A program made the translations under genes and the position numbers. A stretch of DNA of 64,000 nt from Saccharospirillaceae bacterium (GTDB lineage Bacteria > Pseudomonadota > Gammaproteobacteria > Pseudomonadales > Oceanobacteraceae): assembly GCA_022448365.1 (NCBI GenBank), contig JAKVCS010000003.1, forward strand, positions 124,001 to 188,000, read 5' to 3'. The notes beneath the pieces were generated by a model, which worked only from the letters and a program-made list of their open reading frames with translations, was not told the origin of the DNA and made no database searches. Below, piece after piece: positions 8,342-17,744 of the stretch. Position 1 is the stretch's first letter, and every line of letters starts with the position of its first letter.

Positions 8342-11245
8342 ATGTCTGATCACAATCTGGCCCATGCGGCATTTCGTCATATCGATGCTACTCAGGTCGA
8401 ATCGCTAAATCTCACCGTACACCATTATGAACACATCAAAACCGGCGCCGTCCACTATCACCTGGCAAGCGATCACGATGAAAAGGCGTTCCTGGTAGCG
8501 CTGCGAACCATGCCTCATGATTCAACGGGCGTTGCGCACATTCTGGAACATACCGCACTGTGTGGAAGTGAAAAATACCCAGTGCGCGATCCGTTTTTCA
8601 TGATGACACGACGCTCTTTGAATACCTTTATGAATGCCATGACCAGCTCTGACTGGACAGCCTATCCATTCGCATCACAAAACGATAAAGACTTTAATAA
8701 TTTACTGGATGTCTATTTAGACGCCGTATTTTTTTCGCGTCTGGACCCTCTCGACTTTGCTCAGGAGGGCCATCGTGTTGAGTTCAGTGAAGAGGGTAAT
8801 ATGAACTCGCCGCTTGAATTTAAGGGCGTGGTTTTCAATGAAATGAAAGGAGCGATGTCATCCACGGTGAGCCAATTATGGCAAGGGGTATCCAGTTATT
8901 TGTTTCCCACTGCAACGTACCATTATAACAGCGGTGGCGAGCCTTCAGACATTGTTGATTTGAGTTATGAAGAGCTGATCGATTTCTACCAAACCCACTA
9001 TCACCCTTCGAATGCCATATTTATGACCTTCGGAGACATGGACATCGTTGAGCTGCAACATAAGTTGGATGCTCAGGCGTTGAGTCGTTTTGAAAAGCAG
9101 AGTAAGCAATGGCGTGTTCAGCCTGAAAAACGTTATCCTGCTCCCATTTCCGTTGAGCAAGGTTATGGCGTCGACGATGACGATTTAGCGCATAAAACCC
9201 ATCACGTACTCGCCTGGCTTCTCGGTGATTCAACCGATCTCGATGCTCAGCTCGAAGCCAATCTGTTAAGTCAGGTCCTGCTGGATAACAGTGCATCTCC
9301 TTTGAGAAAGGTATTGGAAAAAACCGATTTGGGAGGGTCGCCATCTCCGCTGTGCGGTCTGGAAGACTCCAATCGTGAAATGAGTTTTATGTGTGGTATT
9401 GAGGGCAGTGAGCCTGAACATGCTGCGGCGATTGAAGAACTCATTCTCGAGACGCTGACGCAAATCAGCGAAACCGGCGTAGAGCAAAGCATGGTTGATG
9501 CTGCGCTGCATCAATTGGAATTGCATCAGCGCGAAATTGGCGGTGATCATTACCCGTATGGGTTGCAGCTGATCTTTAACGCTATTCCGGCCGCGACGCA
9601 TTACGGTGATCCGGTCAGCTTGCTCAATCTGGATCCGGCCATTAACCGTCTAAAAGACAAGGTCAGACAAGCCGATTTCATTCAGAACGCCGTTAAGCGT
9701 TTGTTGCTGGAAAATCGCCATCGTGTTCGTTTTACTCTCAAACCGGATGCGCTGCTGAACGATGAGGCGAAGCGCCTGGAGGCGCAGCAGTTGGCAAACA
9801 TCGCAGCAGGGATGGCTGATGAGGATAAGAAGACGGTTATTGCAGAAACCCAGGCATTAAAAGAGCGTCAGAATCAGGAAGACGACCCGAGTATATTGCC
9901 ACAAGTGACGCTTGAGGATGTACGCCCGGAAATTTCCCACACCGCTGCGAGCAACACCCATTCCGAGGGGCTAAATATTGCTGCGTATAACGTCGGAACC
10001 AATGGCATTATCTATCAGCAGCAGATGGTGGATCTGCCGCCACTGAATTACGAGCAATTGACCTGGTTGCCGTTTTTCTCTCATGCATGGACTGAGGTCG
10101 GAGCTGGCAACAACGATTATTTGACTCAACAGCAGAAGCAAACCTCAATTGTTGGTAGCTTGACCGCCTACAGTTCAATTAAGGGCCATGTTAACAACAG
10201 CGAATCTCTGCAGGCCTACCTGGTCATGACCGGAAAGGCGCTGGCTGATAACGCTCAGGAATTCAGTGCGCTGATGCAAGAAACCTGGACAGCACCAGAC
10301 TTTGGTGAATCCCAGCGTTTACTGGATTTATTAACTCAGGTCCGTGCCCGAAAAGAACAAGGGATAACCGGTGCGGGGCATTCATTGGCGATGAGTCTGG
10401 CAGCTGCGCCACTTAATAAAGCGGCGAACATCGCTAATGAATTGGGCGGTTTACCTCAGGCGAAGCGCCTGAAGCATCGTTTGGAAGCCGCGCAGAGTGA
10501 TCCCGCGTTATTAACTGCTGCACTGACTGATCTGTATGAGCACATTCAGAACCCCAGCCAGGCATTGCTGGTTCAGGATGAAGCGCTTGCCGCAGCGCAT
10601 ATTAAGAGTGTTAATGCGCTTTGGCAGGCTGGTGACACTACGTTGACTGGGCTTGATTGGCAAAACACCGAAGGTGGTCAGTATTGGATGGTCGATTCAC
10701 AAGTTAATTTTTGCGCCTGGGCAATACCAACGGTAACGCTGGATCATGTTGATGCCGCGCCCCTTGCGGTATTGGGTGGCGTACTACGTAACGGTTATTT
10801 GCATACCGCGGTCCGTGAAAGAGGCGGTGCTTATGGTGCCGGTGCCGCTCAGGATTCTTCGATTGCATGCTTTAAATTCTACTCCTACCGCGACCCTCGC
10901 GTGGAAGGCACCTTCAATGATTACCAATCTTCTGTCGACTGGGTGCTGAATAAAAAATCCGGTGATGACCTTGTTGAGCAAGCTGTGCTTGGAATCATTG
11001 GTAGTATGGATCGGCCGGGGTCGCCGGCGGGTGAAGCGAAGCAGTCTTTTCATATGGATAAAACCGGACGAAGCCGTGCAATTCGCCAGACATTCCGTGA
11101 ACGCCTGCTGGCGGTGAAGTGGGCAGATGTTCTCAGGGTTGCTGACCACTATTTAAGAGGGCAGGCAGGACATAGAGCAGTGGTTGCACCTCGCGCAAGT
11201 CACGATGTTGCCGCTAAGCTGGGCTTGGGTGTGGTCGAATATTGA
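8342..11245 (+). CDS. M16C family zinc metallopeptidase (presequence protease-like)
   Basis: A large insulinase-family peptidase of about 967 residues, with the usual two homologous halves of the M16C/PreP group. The inverted zinc motif HxxEH is in VAHILEHTALCGSEKYPVRDPFF (residues about 66-70), and the distal glutamate is probably in VVFNEMKGAMSS. The C-terminal half keeps RNGYLHTAVRERGGAYGAGA, the substrate-contacting R/Y region. Such enzymes degrade unstructured peptides inside a closed chamber. No signal peptide is visible, so it is probably cytoplasmic. I prefer the ATG with GAGAAG just upstream (MSDHNLAH) to one five codons earlier. A terminator follows. Confidence 0.92.
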   Translation: MSDHNLAHAAFRHIDATQVESLNLTVHHYEHIKTGAVHYHLASDHDEKAFLVALRTMPHDSTGVAHILEHTALCGSEKYPVRDPFFMMTRRSLNTFMNAMTSSDWTAYPFASQNDKDFNNLLDVYLDAVFFSRLDPLDFAQEGHRVEFSEEGNMNSPLEFKGVVFNEMKGAMSSTVSQLWQGVSSYLFPTATYHYNSGGEPSDIVDLSYEELIDFYQTHYHPSNAIFMTFGDMDIVELQHKLDAQALSRFEKQSKQWRVQPEKRYPAPISVEQGYGVDDDDLAHKTHHVLAWLLGDSTDLDAQLEANLLSQVLLDNSASPLRKVLEKTDLGGSPSPLCGLEDSNREMSFMCGIEGSEPEHAAAIEELILETLTQISETGVEQSMVDAALHQLELHQREIGGDHYPYGLQLIFNAIPAATHYGDPVSLLNLDPAINRLKDKVRQADFIQNAVKRLLLENRHRVRFTLKPDALLNDEAKRLEAQQLANIAAGMADEDKKTVIAETQALKERQNQEDDPSILPQVTLEDVRPEISHTAASNTHSEGLNIAAYNVGTNGIIYQQQMVDLPPLNYEQLTWLPFFSHAWTEVGAGNNDYLTQQQKQTSIVGSLTAYSSIKGHVNNSESLQAYLVMTGKALADNAQEFSALMQETWTAPDFGESQRLLDLLTQVRARKEQGITGAGHSLAMSLAAAPLNKAANIANELGGLPQAKRLKHRLEAAQSDPALLTAALTDLYEHIQNPSQALLVQDEALAAAHIKSVNALWQAGDTTLTGLDWQNTEGGQYWMVDSQVNFCAWAIPTVTLDHVDAAPLAVLGGVLRNGYLHTAVRERGGAYGAGAAQDSSIACFKFYSYRDPRVEGTFNDYQSSVDWVLNKKSGDDLVEQAVLGIIGSMDRPGSPAGEAKQSFHMDKTGRSRAIRQTFRERLLAVKWADVLRVADHYLRGQAGHRAVVAPRASHDVAAKLGLGVVEY

Positions 11246-11279
11246 GCGCAGCAAGCAGTAAATAATCCGTGACGCTGGA

Positions 11280-11320
11280 AGAAACTCAGTTGAGAATCCC
11301 TGTCAATTGAGTTTCTTTTT
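11280..11320 (+). terminator. Rho-independent terminator after the M16C peptidase
   Basis: Fourteen-base arms (AGAAACTCAGTTGA and TCAATTGAGTTTCT, one G-T pair) with a nine-base loop, ending in a T-run. It is 35 bases after the peptidase stop codon and separates it from the TonB cluster. Confidence 0.85.
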
Positions 11321-11440
11321 ATGAGGCGGCATAATGCGCCTCAACTTTTCAGCGGCGGTTAAGCTAACGCAGTGCACACTGCCGGCTTAATTTGCCCGAC
11401 ACGCCAAATGGCGCTTGATCACCATTGGAATTTTCAGACT

Positions 11441-12211
11441 ATGAAACCTGTCATTTCACATGTCAGCAAAGGACTCGCTCTGTTAGCGTTTGCCGGTTCT
11501 GCGCTTTCTCCATCGCTGTCCGTTGCGCAAGGTGTAGCTGACGCTCAAAAAGACATTGCCAGCAGCGAAGAAACTGGCCAAAAAAGCCAGCAGCGTATTA
11601 ATTCGCTCGACGATCAGGCGCAAAAACTGCTGAATGATTATCGTCAGGTAAAAGCGGAAGCCGATCAGCTCAATTTATACAATCGCCAAATGACGCGAAT
11701 TGTTGGTAATCAGGAAGAGGAACTGGCATCTCTCGACCGTCAGATTAATGAAATAGAGCGCACCGAACGCGGTATTCTACCTCTGATGAGTCGTATGCTG
11801 GACAACCTGCAACAATTTGTTGAACTGGACACACCCTTTTTACCGAAGGAGCGTGCAACACGTGTTGCGCTGTTGCGCGACCTGATGACTCGTGCCGATG
11901 TCACTATTTCTGAGAAATTCCGTCGTGTGCTTGAAGCCTATCAGGTAGAGGTAGACTACGGCCGAAATATCGAAGCGTATCGTGGTCAGCTGGATAACAC
12001 CTCGTATGATTTTCTGCGAATTGGGCGGGTTGCGCTGTATCGTTTAACAAATGATGGCCAGCAAGCCTGGGTCTGGTCGCAGAAAAAACAAGACTGGCTG
12101 GCTCTCGATCAGGAGTATATGCGGGACTTGCGTAAAGCACTCAAAGTGGCGCAACAGACCGCCGCACCGGAATTATTAAACCTGCCTCTGCCAACAGCAG
12201 CTAAGTCATAA
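11441..12211 (+). CDS. DUF3450 periplasmic coiled-coil protein of a TonB2-type system
   Basis: A 256-residue secreted protein of the DUF3450 family, whose genes commonly precede ttpC-exbB-exbD-tonB clusters in marine gammaproteobacteria. The signal peptide spans MKPVISHVSKGLALLAFAG to about SVAQG. A long helical, probably coiled-coil stretch follows (residues about 30-110, rich in Gln, Glu and Leu), and then RERATRVALLRDLMTRADVTISEKFRRVLEAYQVE-type helices and a C-terminal beta region. I chose the ATG at 11441 because it starts the signal peptide; a GTG further upstream is in frame. It begins a tight run of six genes. The biochemical role is unknown; support of TonB energy transfer is inferred from context. 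Confidence 0.85.
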   Translation: MKPVISHVSKGLALLAFAGSALSPSLSVAQGVADAQKDIASSEETGQKSQQRINSLDDQAQKLLNDYRQVKAEADQLNLYNRQMTRIVGNQEEELASLDRQINEIERTERGILPLMSRMLDNLQQFVELDTPFLPKERATRVALLRDLMTRADVTISEKFRRVLEAYQVEVDYGRNIEAYRGQLDNTSYDFLRIGRVALYRLTNDGQQAWVWSQKKQDWLALDQEYMRDLRKALKVAQQTAAPELLNLPLPTAAKS

Positions 12212-12222
12212 GGAATAGTGTC

Positions 12223-13584
12223 ATGAAAATGTTGTCTTCTTTATTGCTGTCACTGGCACTATTTTTACCAGCGGCAGTGAATGCTGAATCGGCTGACAGT
12301 GAATTACAACAACTGCTGCAAAAGGCCAGTGCCTACCAATCCAGTGAGGCCGAGATTGATCAGGCACGCCAGGCAGCGTTTCGTAACGATCTTGCAGCGC
12401 AAAAACGATTATTAGCGCAAGCAAAAGAGCAGTTGAAACGCGAGCAGGATCGTGCAGACGATTTAAAGAAGCGTTTTGATTCAAATGAGAAAAAACTGAT
12501 CGATAAAGAAGAGGAACTTCGTCTTCGTGTTGGTAATCTGGGAGAGATGTTTGGTGTTGTTCGCCAGGTTGCGACCGATTTGCAAACGGTACTGTCTGAT
12601 AGTCTGACTCTGGTCGAGCTACCTCAGCGCAAGGCCGATCTGGAGAAATTGTCCGAAGCCAAAGAATTACCCAATATTTCAGAGTTGGAAGATCTCTGGT
12701 TTACGTTACAACAAGAGATGACATTAAACGGTCAAATTAGCAGCTTCGAAACACAGGTAACCGATCAGCAGGGAAAACCTCAGCTGCAAACAGTCACTCG
12801 CATCGGTGTATTTAATGCAGTGAACGAACAGGGTTATTTGTCTTACGACCCACAGCTGAAACAACTTGGAGAACTGGGTCGTCAACCGGCTGTGGCTGCA
12901 TTGCTCCCGGGCTATCTATCCTCGTCGTCTGAAATCGCTGCTTTTGCATTGGACCCGAGTCGCGGTGCACTGATTAACCTGACACTCGAAAACCCGGATT
13001 TATTAGAGCGTGTTCAGCAAGGTGCAGAAGTTGGATACATTATTATCGCACTGGGCATTCTTGGTTTGTTGTTGGCGACATGGCGACTGATTACGCTGGC
13101 CAGCATTGCCTCGAAAGTGAAGCAGCAGCAGAAAAATATCGATCAGCCCAATGACAATAACCCATTAGGTCGTGTGCTGAGAAGTTATCAGGAGTTGCCG
13201 GATCAGATTGAATCTGAAGTTCTGGAGGCAAAAATGGATGAGGCTGTATTGCGCGAATTACCCTCATTAGAGCGCGGCCAATCCATCATTAAACTGTTTG
13301 CCGGCATTGCGCCATTACTGGGGCTGCTGGGTACAGTTACCGGCATGATCGCGACCTTCCAGGCAATCACCAACTTTGGCACTGGTGATCCTAAGTTAAT
13401 GGCTGCGGGCATTTCCCAGGCGTTGATTACTACGGTACTCGGTTTGTTGGCCGCCATACCGTTGTTGCTGGCTCATAACTGGGTCGCATCCCAAAGCAAA
13501 CGCCTGATTCAGTTATTGGACGAACAGTCCGCTGGTCTTATGGCTCAGAGCCTTGAAGCGAATGCTAAAAACGTTAGAGGGTGA
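12223..13584 (+). CDS. ttpC: TtpC-like MotA/TolQ/ExbB family proton channel protein
   Basis: A 453-residue ExbB relative with a long periplasmic extension, as in Vibrio TtpC, which is required for TonB2-dependent uptake. It has a signal peptide (first ~22 residues, ending AVNAES), a coiled-coil region (about 40-110), a membrane segment near residue 270 (VGYIIIALGILGLLLATW), and the MotA/TolQ/ExbB domain with two further membrane segments. The family motif APLLGLLGTVTGMIATFQAI is clear. It lies 11 bases after the DUF3450 gene and nine before exbB. The symbol is given by family and gene order, not by experiment. Confidence 0.87.
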   Translation: MKMLSSLLLSLALFLPAAVNAESADSELQQLLQKASAYQSSEAEIDQARQAAFRNDLAAQKRLLAQAKEQLKREQDRADDLKKRFDSNEKKLIDKEEELRLRVGNLGEMFGVVRQVATDLQTVLSDSLTLVELPQRKADLEKLSEAKELPNISELEDLWFTLQQEMTLNGQISSFETQVTDQQGKPQLQTVTRIGVFNAVNEQGYLSYDPQLKQLGELGRQPAVAALLPGYLSSSSEIAAFALDPSRGALINLTLENPDLLERVQQGAEVGYIIIALGILGLLLATWRLITLASIASKVKQQQKNIDQPNDNNPLGRVLRSYQELPDQIESEVLEAKMDEAVLRELPSLERGQSIIKLFAGIAPLLGLLGTVTGMIATFQAITNFGTGDPKLMAAGISQALITTVLGLLAAIPLLLAHNWVASQSKRLIQLLDEQSAGLMAQSLEANAKNVRG

Positions 13585-13592
13585 GCTGAGCA

Positions 13593-14108
13593 ATGAATTC
13601 CCCATTGCAGTGGTTGTTTGATTTTATCGCCCAAGGCGGGCCGGTGCTTTACGGTATTTTGCTGCTCAGTATTATCCTCTGGGCGCTGATACTGGAGCGC
13701 TTATGGTTTTTCTATATTGAAATGCCACGCTCTAACCGCCAGGTTGCTGAATTCTGGAAGCAGCGCAAAGAACACGATACCTGGTCGTCACGTAAAATTC
13801 GTATCACCTTGATCAGCAAGCAACGACAAGCCGCTGACGCTTTTTTATCGACCGTCGGGATCCTGATTGCAATATGTCCTTTAATGGGACTATTGGGAAC
13901 AGTAACCGGCATGATCAGTGTGTTTGATGTGTTAGCGGTTACCGGTACCGGCAACGCCCGGGCGATGGCGAACGGTATTTCTCAGGCGACTATCCCAACC
14001 ATGGCTGGACTGGTCGTGGCATTGACAGGTTTGTATTTCCGCACGCGCTTTAAGCGCCTCAGCGAACGCGGCGTTCATCAACTCGCAGAAATGCTGCCAA
14101 CGGATTAA
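13593..14108 (+). CDS. exbB: ExbB-type biopolymer transport protein
   Basis: A 171-residue inner-membrane proton-channel subunit that works with ExbD to energise TonB. Three membrane segments are visible (about residues 16-38, 80-105 and 125-147). The motif CPLMGLLGTVTGMISVFDVLAVTGTGNARAM is a strong ExbB signature, followed by GISQATIPTMAGLVVALTGL. The gene lies between the larger TtpC-like protein and exbD, so the operon encodes two channel-family proteins, as in Vibrio TonB2 systems. Confidence 0.93.
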   Translation: MNSPLQWLFDFIAQGGPVLYGILLLSIILWALILERLWFFYIEMPRSNRQVAEFWKQRKEHDTWSSRKIRITLISKQRQAADAFLSTVGILIAICPLMGLLGTVTGMISVFDVLAVTGTGNARAMANGISQATIPTMAGLVVALTGLYFRTRFKRLSERGVHQLAEMLPTD

Positions 14109-14124
14109 ATAACGGATATTTATT

Positions 14125-14532
14125 ATGGCAAGACGTCATACAGATAACGATGGTGATGGAAACGATATTGATATTACTCCTATGCTGGATATCGTTTTTA
14201 TCATGCTGATCTTCTTCATCGTCACCACCTCGTTCGTGAAGGAAAGTGGTGTGACAGTTAATCGCCCGAGCGCTCAAACCGCAGAAGAGAAAAAAGGCAG
14301 TAATATTCTGGTAGCGATTCGCGCTAATGGCGAAATCTGGATTGACCGCCGTGCCATTGATGTACGCGCGGTTCGTCCCAATATTGAGCGCATGAAAGCT
14401 GAAAATCCCGAAGGGGCTGTGATTATTCAGGCCGATGAGTTTTCGCCTACTGGGCTGCTGGTAAAAGTGATGGATCAGATTCGTCTTGCTGGTATTCAGG
14501 ATATCTCGATATCGGCTGAGGCAGCTAACTGA
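14125..14532 (+). CDS. exbD: ExbD-type biopolymer transport protein
   Basis: A 135-residue protein with one N-terminal membrane helix and a periplasmic domain. The proton-linked aspartate is in DITPMLDIVFIMLIFFIVTTSFVKESG, the ExbD/TolR signature. It partners ExbB in the motor that drives TonB. The last base of its stop overlaps the tonB start, so the two are translationally coupled. Confidence 0.94.
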   Translation: MARRHTDNDGDGNDIDITPMLDIVFIMLIFFIVTTSFVKESGVTVNRPSAQTAEEKKGSNILVAIRANGEIWIDRRAIDVRAVRPNIERMKAENPEGAVIIQADEFSPTGLLVKVMDQIRLAGIQDISISAEAAN

Positions 14533-15161
14533 TGGCAGCGCCGATTCGGATTTTATTCGCTCTGATTGCTGCTGGCGGTGTTTCATTGGGTTTATTTTTC
14601 GCCATGCACAGCATGGTGACCGGTCCGGCTGATCTGGTGAAAAACAAGAGCGAATCCACCTACATCGATTTTGTTCGGATTAAACAAGAAAGTCAGACCC
14701 AATTAAAACAACGACGAAAGAAAGAACCGCCAAAACCCAAAAAACCCCAGTTACCGAAGACATCTGTTTCACAGCAAGATGTCCAGACACAGAAAATGCC
14801 CTTCAATATGCCTCAGGTAGAAGCGAATCTTGCACTATCCAATCAGTCCTTTCTTGGTGATGCGGTTGTTGGTATGGGGTTCGGTGATAGTGACGTAATA
14901 CCGCTGGTTCGCCAGAATCCGGTTTATCCGGAAAAAGCTAAACGCCGGAAAATTGAAGGGTATGTAACCGCAAGGTTGGAGATAAACCCTGAAGGCTCGG
15001 TAGAGGATGTCGAAATTATTGACTCTAAACCGCGTGGCGTTTTTGAACGCGAAGCTCGCAGAGCATTGTTCCGCTACAAGTTTAAGCCAAAGATGCAGGA
15101 TGGTAAGCCGGTAGGCCAGATAGCCACCCAGACCATCGAATTCACACTTGGAAAGCGCTGA
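14532..15161 (+). CDS. tonB: TonB family energy transducer (TonB2-type)
   Basis: A 209-residue protein with an N-terminal membrane anchor (IRILFALIAAGGVSLGLFF), a short basic-proline linker (RRKKEPPKPKKPQLPK) and a C-terminal TonB domain with NPVYPEKAKRRKIEGYVTA and AARRALFRYKF-like features. The linker is short compared with E. coli TonB, as in TonB2 proteins. It transmits inner-membrane proton-motive force to outer-membrane receptors. No TonB-dependent receptor gene lies in the window, so the substrates are unknown. Confidence 0.93.
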   Translation: MAAPIRILFALIAAGGVSLGLFFAMHSMVTGPADLVKNKSESTYIDFVRIKQESQTQLKQRRKKEPPKPKKPQLPKTSVSQQDVQTQKMPFNMPQVEANLALSNQSFLGDAVVGMGFGDSDVIPLVRQNPVYPEKAKRRKIEGYVTARLEINPEGSVEDVEIIDSKPRGVFEREARRALFRYKFKPKMQDGKPVGQIATQTIEFTLGKR

Positions 15162-15163
15162 TA

Positions 15164-16411
15164 ATGAAAGCACTATTATTAATGGTTTTGGCTGCCTTTG
15201 TTACGTGCCAACCTGTTAAGGCAGCAGATCAGTCTATCTCACAATCAACTTACGAAACTCTGAATGAGATTCAGGTATTTCTGCAGGAAGAAAAGTGGCC
15301 AGAGGCTGAAGAAGAGCTATCGCGCCTGAGCGAAAAATTAAAACCCAGCTTTGGTCTGGCTCTGACTTATCAACTGTATGGCCAGTTTTATCTCGCCCAG
15401 GAAAAGAACACATTAGCCCTTGAGCAATTTGAAAAAGCTCTAAAGCTTGAAAAGCTGGCACCCTCTCAGGAATCTGCCCTGGCTACTAATGTTGCCCAGC
15501 TGTATCTTGGCGAAGAAAAAAAGGCCGAGGCAGTCGCAAGCCTCAGGTCGCGCTTATTAAAGATCGAAAAAGCCGAAGCCGAAGCGAATAAAAAAACACC
15601 GGAAAAACCTAAGGTTTACATCCAACCAATGGCTTATGCGACTCTGGCGATGGCCTACCATCTGCAGGAAAAATACTCTGAGGTAATTCCGTGGATAAAT
15701 AAAGCGCTTGATCGCAGTAAACAACCTAAGGAAAACTGGCTTCAGGTAATGACGGTTGCTTACTATCAGCAAAAAGAATATCTGAAAGCCGCCCAAGGGT
15801 TCCAACGTTTACTGAATGTGAACCCACAAAAAGAAGATTATTGGATTCAGCAAGCCTCAATGTATCAGCTGCTCGAACAGCCGAAAAACAGCATGAAAAC
15901 GATGGAAACAGCATACGCCGGCGGCTATCTGACGAAAGACAATAATCTGATGCTTCTGGTGCAATTGCTGATTTCAAACGGCTTACCAGAGCGTGGTGGG
16001 CGTATTCTAAGTCAGCAGTTAAACGCCGGTAAAATAGAACTTAATGAGCGTAATTGGCGCTTGCTGGCGTCTGCCTGGCAACAGGGTAGGGAGCGCTCTA
16101 ACGCCATTACTGCTCTTCGCGAGGCTGCAAAATTTACGGATAACGGTAAGTTGCTGGTGCGAGCTGCACAAATGTCTATTCAAAATAACGACTATCATAA
16201 TGTCATCGTCGATATTGAAGCAGCAATCAAGAAAGGACTACCCGATAAGCAAAAGGGAAATGCTCTGATTCTTGCCGGGAACAGTGCGTTTGAGCTTCAG
16301 GATTACCCAACTGCCAAACGTTACTTTCAAAGAGCTCTGAAGGAGCCTGACAGTGCGTCTTCAGCGAGAACCTGGCTAGATTATATAGCCAGTGTCGAAG
16401 AGTATCTTTAA
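15164..16411 (+). CDS. TPR-repeat protein ending the TonB2-type operon
   Basis: A 415-residue secreted protein with a signal peptide (MKALLLMVLAAFVTCQPVKAAD) and several tetratricopeptide repeats along its length; clear ones include ALTYQLYGQFYLAQEKNTLA, AYATLAMAYHLQEKYSEVIP and NALILAGNSAFELQDYPTAK. It starts two bases after tonB. A TPR protein at this place is a regular member of TtpC-type TonB clusters. It probably acts as a periplasmic scaffold for the motor or receptors, which is inference from context. Confidence 0.85.
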   Translation: MKALLLMVLAAFVTCQPVKAADQSISQSTYETLNEIQVFLQEEKWPEAEEELSRLSEKLKPSFGLALTYQLYGQFYLAQEKNTLALEQFEKALKLEKLAPSQESALATNVAQLYLGEEKKAEAVASLRSRLLKIEKAEAEANKKTPEKPKVYIQPMAYATLAMAYHLQEKYSEVIPWINKALDRSKQPKENWLQVMTVAYYQQKEYLKAAQGFQRLLNVNPQKEDYWIQQASMYQLLEQPKNSMKTMETAYAGGYLTKDNNLMLLVQLLISNGLPERGGRILSQQLNAGKIELNERNWRLLASAWQQGRERSNAITALREAAKFTDNGKLLVRAAQMSIQNNDYHNVIVDIEAAIKKGLPDKQKGNALILAGNSAFELQDYPTAKRYFQRALKEPDSASSARTWLDYIASVEEYL

Positions 16412-16526
16412 GCTCACCATCACAATTTACATGCTCCGATGATGAGGCGTATATGCGATACACCTGGTTGACCTCAGAAGCCCTGTGGTCTTAAGTTGTA
16501 GGTATCATTGTTGAAAGGTACTGGGC

Positions 16527-17744
16527 ATGGAGCGGCTTAATTCTCACCTTTTAGTATTGCTTTTACTGTTTGTCGGTCAACTGGTCGAGGCAAATTCCCA
16601 GCCCTATGATGAGTTAGTGATCTTTCTTGACGCTGACCAGACGGGCGCAGTCAACTCTGGACGGTCTATTCATCAGGGTATGACTGTTGCGATTAATCAA
16701 GCCGGTGGTCAGGTCAGTAACATCCCTCTGCGTGTGGTCATAAAAGACCATCGCGGCAACTCACGTAGAAGCCTGAAGCACCTACAGCAGTACCTTAGCA
16801 CTGACAATGCCCTTGCGGTTTTCAGTGGTTTGCATTCACCACCGCTACTGGCCCATCGGGAATTCATTAATGATGAAGGGATTCTTGTCATGGACCCATG
16901 GGCGGCCGCTGGTCCAATCACCAGGACCGAGGGCAAAAACTGGATATTCAGACTGTCGATCGATGACACTAAGGCCGGAAAAGTGATTGTCAGTAACGCG
17001 CTGAAAGAGGGGCTGAATAAGCCATTTTTGCTGTTGGAGGACACCGGCTGGGGACGTTCGAATCTGAAGAATATGTCGGCCGCGTTGAAGCAGCAAAAAA
17101 AGGAGCCGATCGGTATTAAATGGTTTAACTGGGGCTTGAGTGAAAACTCAGCGCGTATCATGCTTCGGGAAATCAAACAATCCGGAGCAGACAGTCTGTA
17201 TTTGGTTGCCAATGCCCCAGAGGGTAAAACCTTCGCCAGGGCAATGCTGTCACTCAAGTCGGAGGAAAGACTGCCCATTCGAAGTCATTGGGGAATCACC
17301 GGTGGCGATTTTGCCGAACAGCTGGGGCAGAATCTTCAGGATCTTGATCTCAAATTCATTCAGACACGATTTTCGTTTCTTGATGCCATGGATACTCAGG
17401 CGCAGCGGGTGTTTGGTGCCGCAAAGAAGGCCTTCACTAGCATCGATAAACCAGAGGATATTAAAGCTGCAACCGGCTTCGTGCACAGTTATGATTTGAT
17501 GCTGATCCTGATCGCGGCCATCGAGCAGGCGGGACTGTCAGGCGATATCGTCAACGACCGAAAGAATGTCAAACTCGCACTGGAAGACTTAACAGCCGCT
17601 ATTAATGGCCTGATTAAAGTGTATCAGAAGCCCTTTGCTGCTGAGGGGTTTGATAGCCACGAAGCACTCAATAGCAACGATTACAGTATGGGTTATTTTG
17701 ACTCAAGCGGTGTTATAAGGCTTGTTCAGCAAGAGACTAAATAG
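16527..17744 (+). CDS. Periplasmic binding protein of the branched-chain amino acid type, paired with a sensor kinase
   Basis: A 405-residue type I periplasmic binding protein (Peripla_BP_6-like). The signal peptide is MERLNSHLLVLLLLFVGQLVEA. Two-lobed fold hints are VIFLDADQTG at the N-terminus, GMTVAINQAGGQV, ALAVFSGLHSPPLLAHREFIN and VHSYDLMLILIAAIEQAG near the C-terminus. No ABC permease or ATPase gene is adjacent. Instead its stop codon overlaps the GTG start of a histidine kinase, so it more likely presents a ligand to that kinase than feeds a transporter; this is an inference from gene order, by analogy with LuxP-LuxQ and TorT-TorS. The ligand is unknown. Confidence 0.82.
   Translation: MERLNSHLLVLLLLFVGQLVEANSQPYDELVIFLDADQTGAVNSGRSIHQGMTVAINQAGGQVSNIPLRVVIKDHRGNSRRSLKHLQQYLSTDNALAVFSGLHSPPLLAHREFINDEGILVMDPWAAAGPITRTEGKNWIFRLSIDDTKAGKVIVSNALKEGLNKPFLLLEDTGWGRSNLKNMSAALKQQKKEPIGIKWFNWGLSENSARIMLREIKQSGADSLYLVANAPEGKTFARAMLSLKSEERLPIRSHWGITGGDFAEQLGQNLQDLDLKFIQTRFSFLDAMDTQAQRVFGAAKKAFTSIDKPEDIKAATGFVHSYDLMLILIAAIEQAGLSGDIVNDRKNVKLALEDLTAAINGLIKVYQKPFAAEGFDSHEALNSNDYSMGYFDSSGVIRLVQQETK

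Noticed and set aside
16709-17278. 189-codon minus-strand frame inside the binding-protein gene
   Set aside because: Shadow of a real gene, with no recognisable domain.
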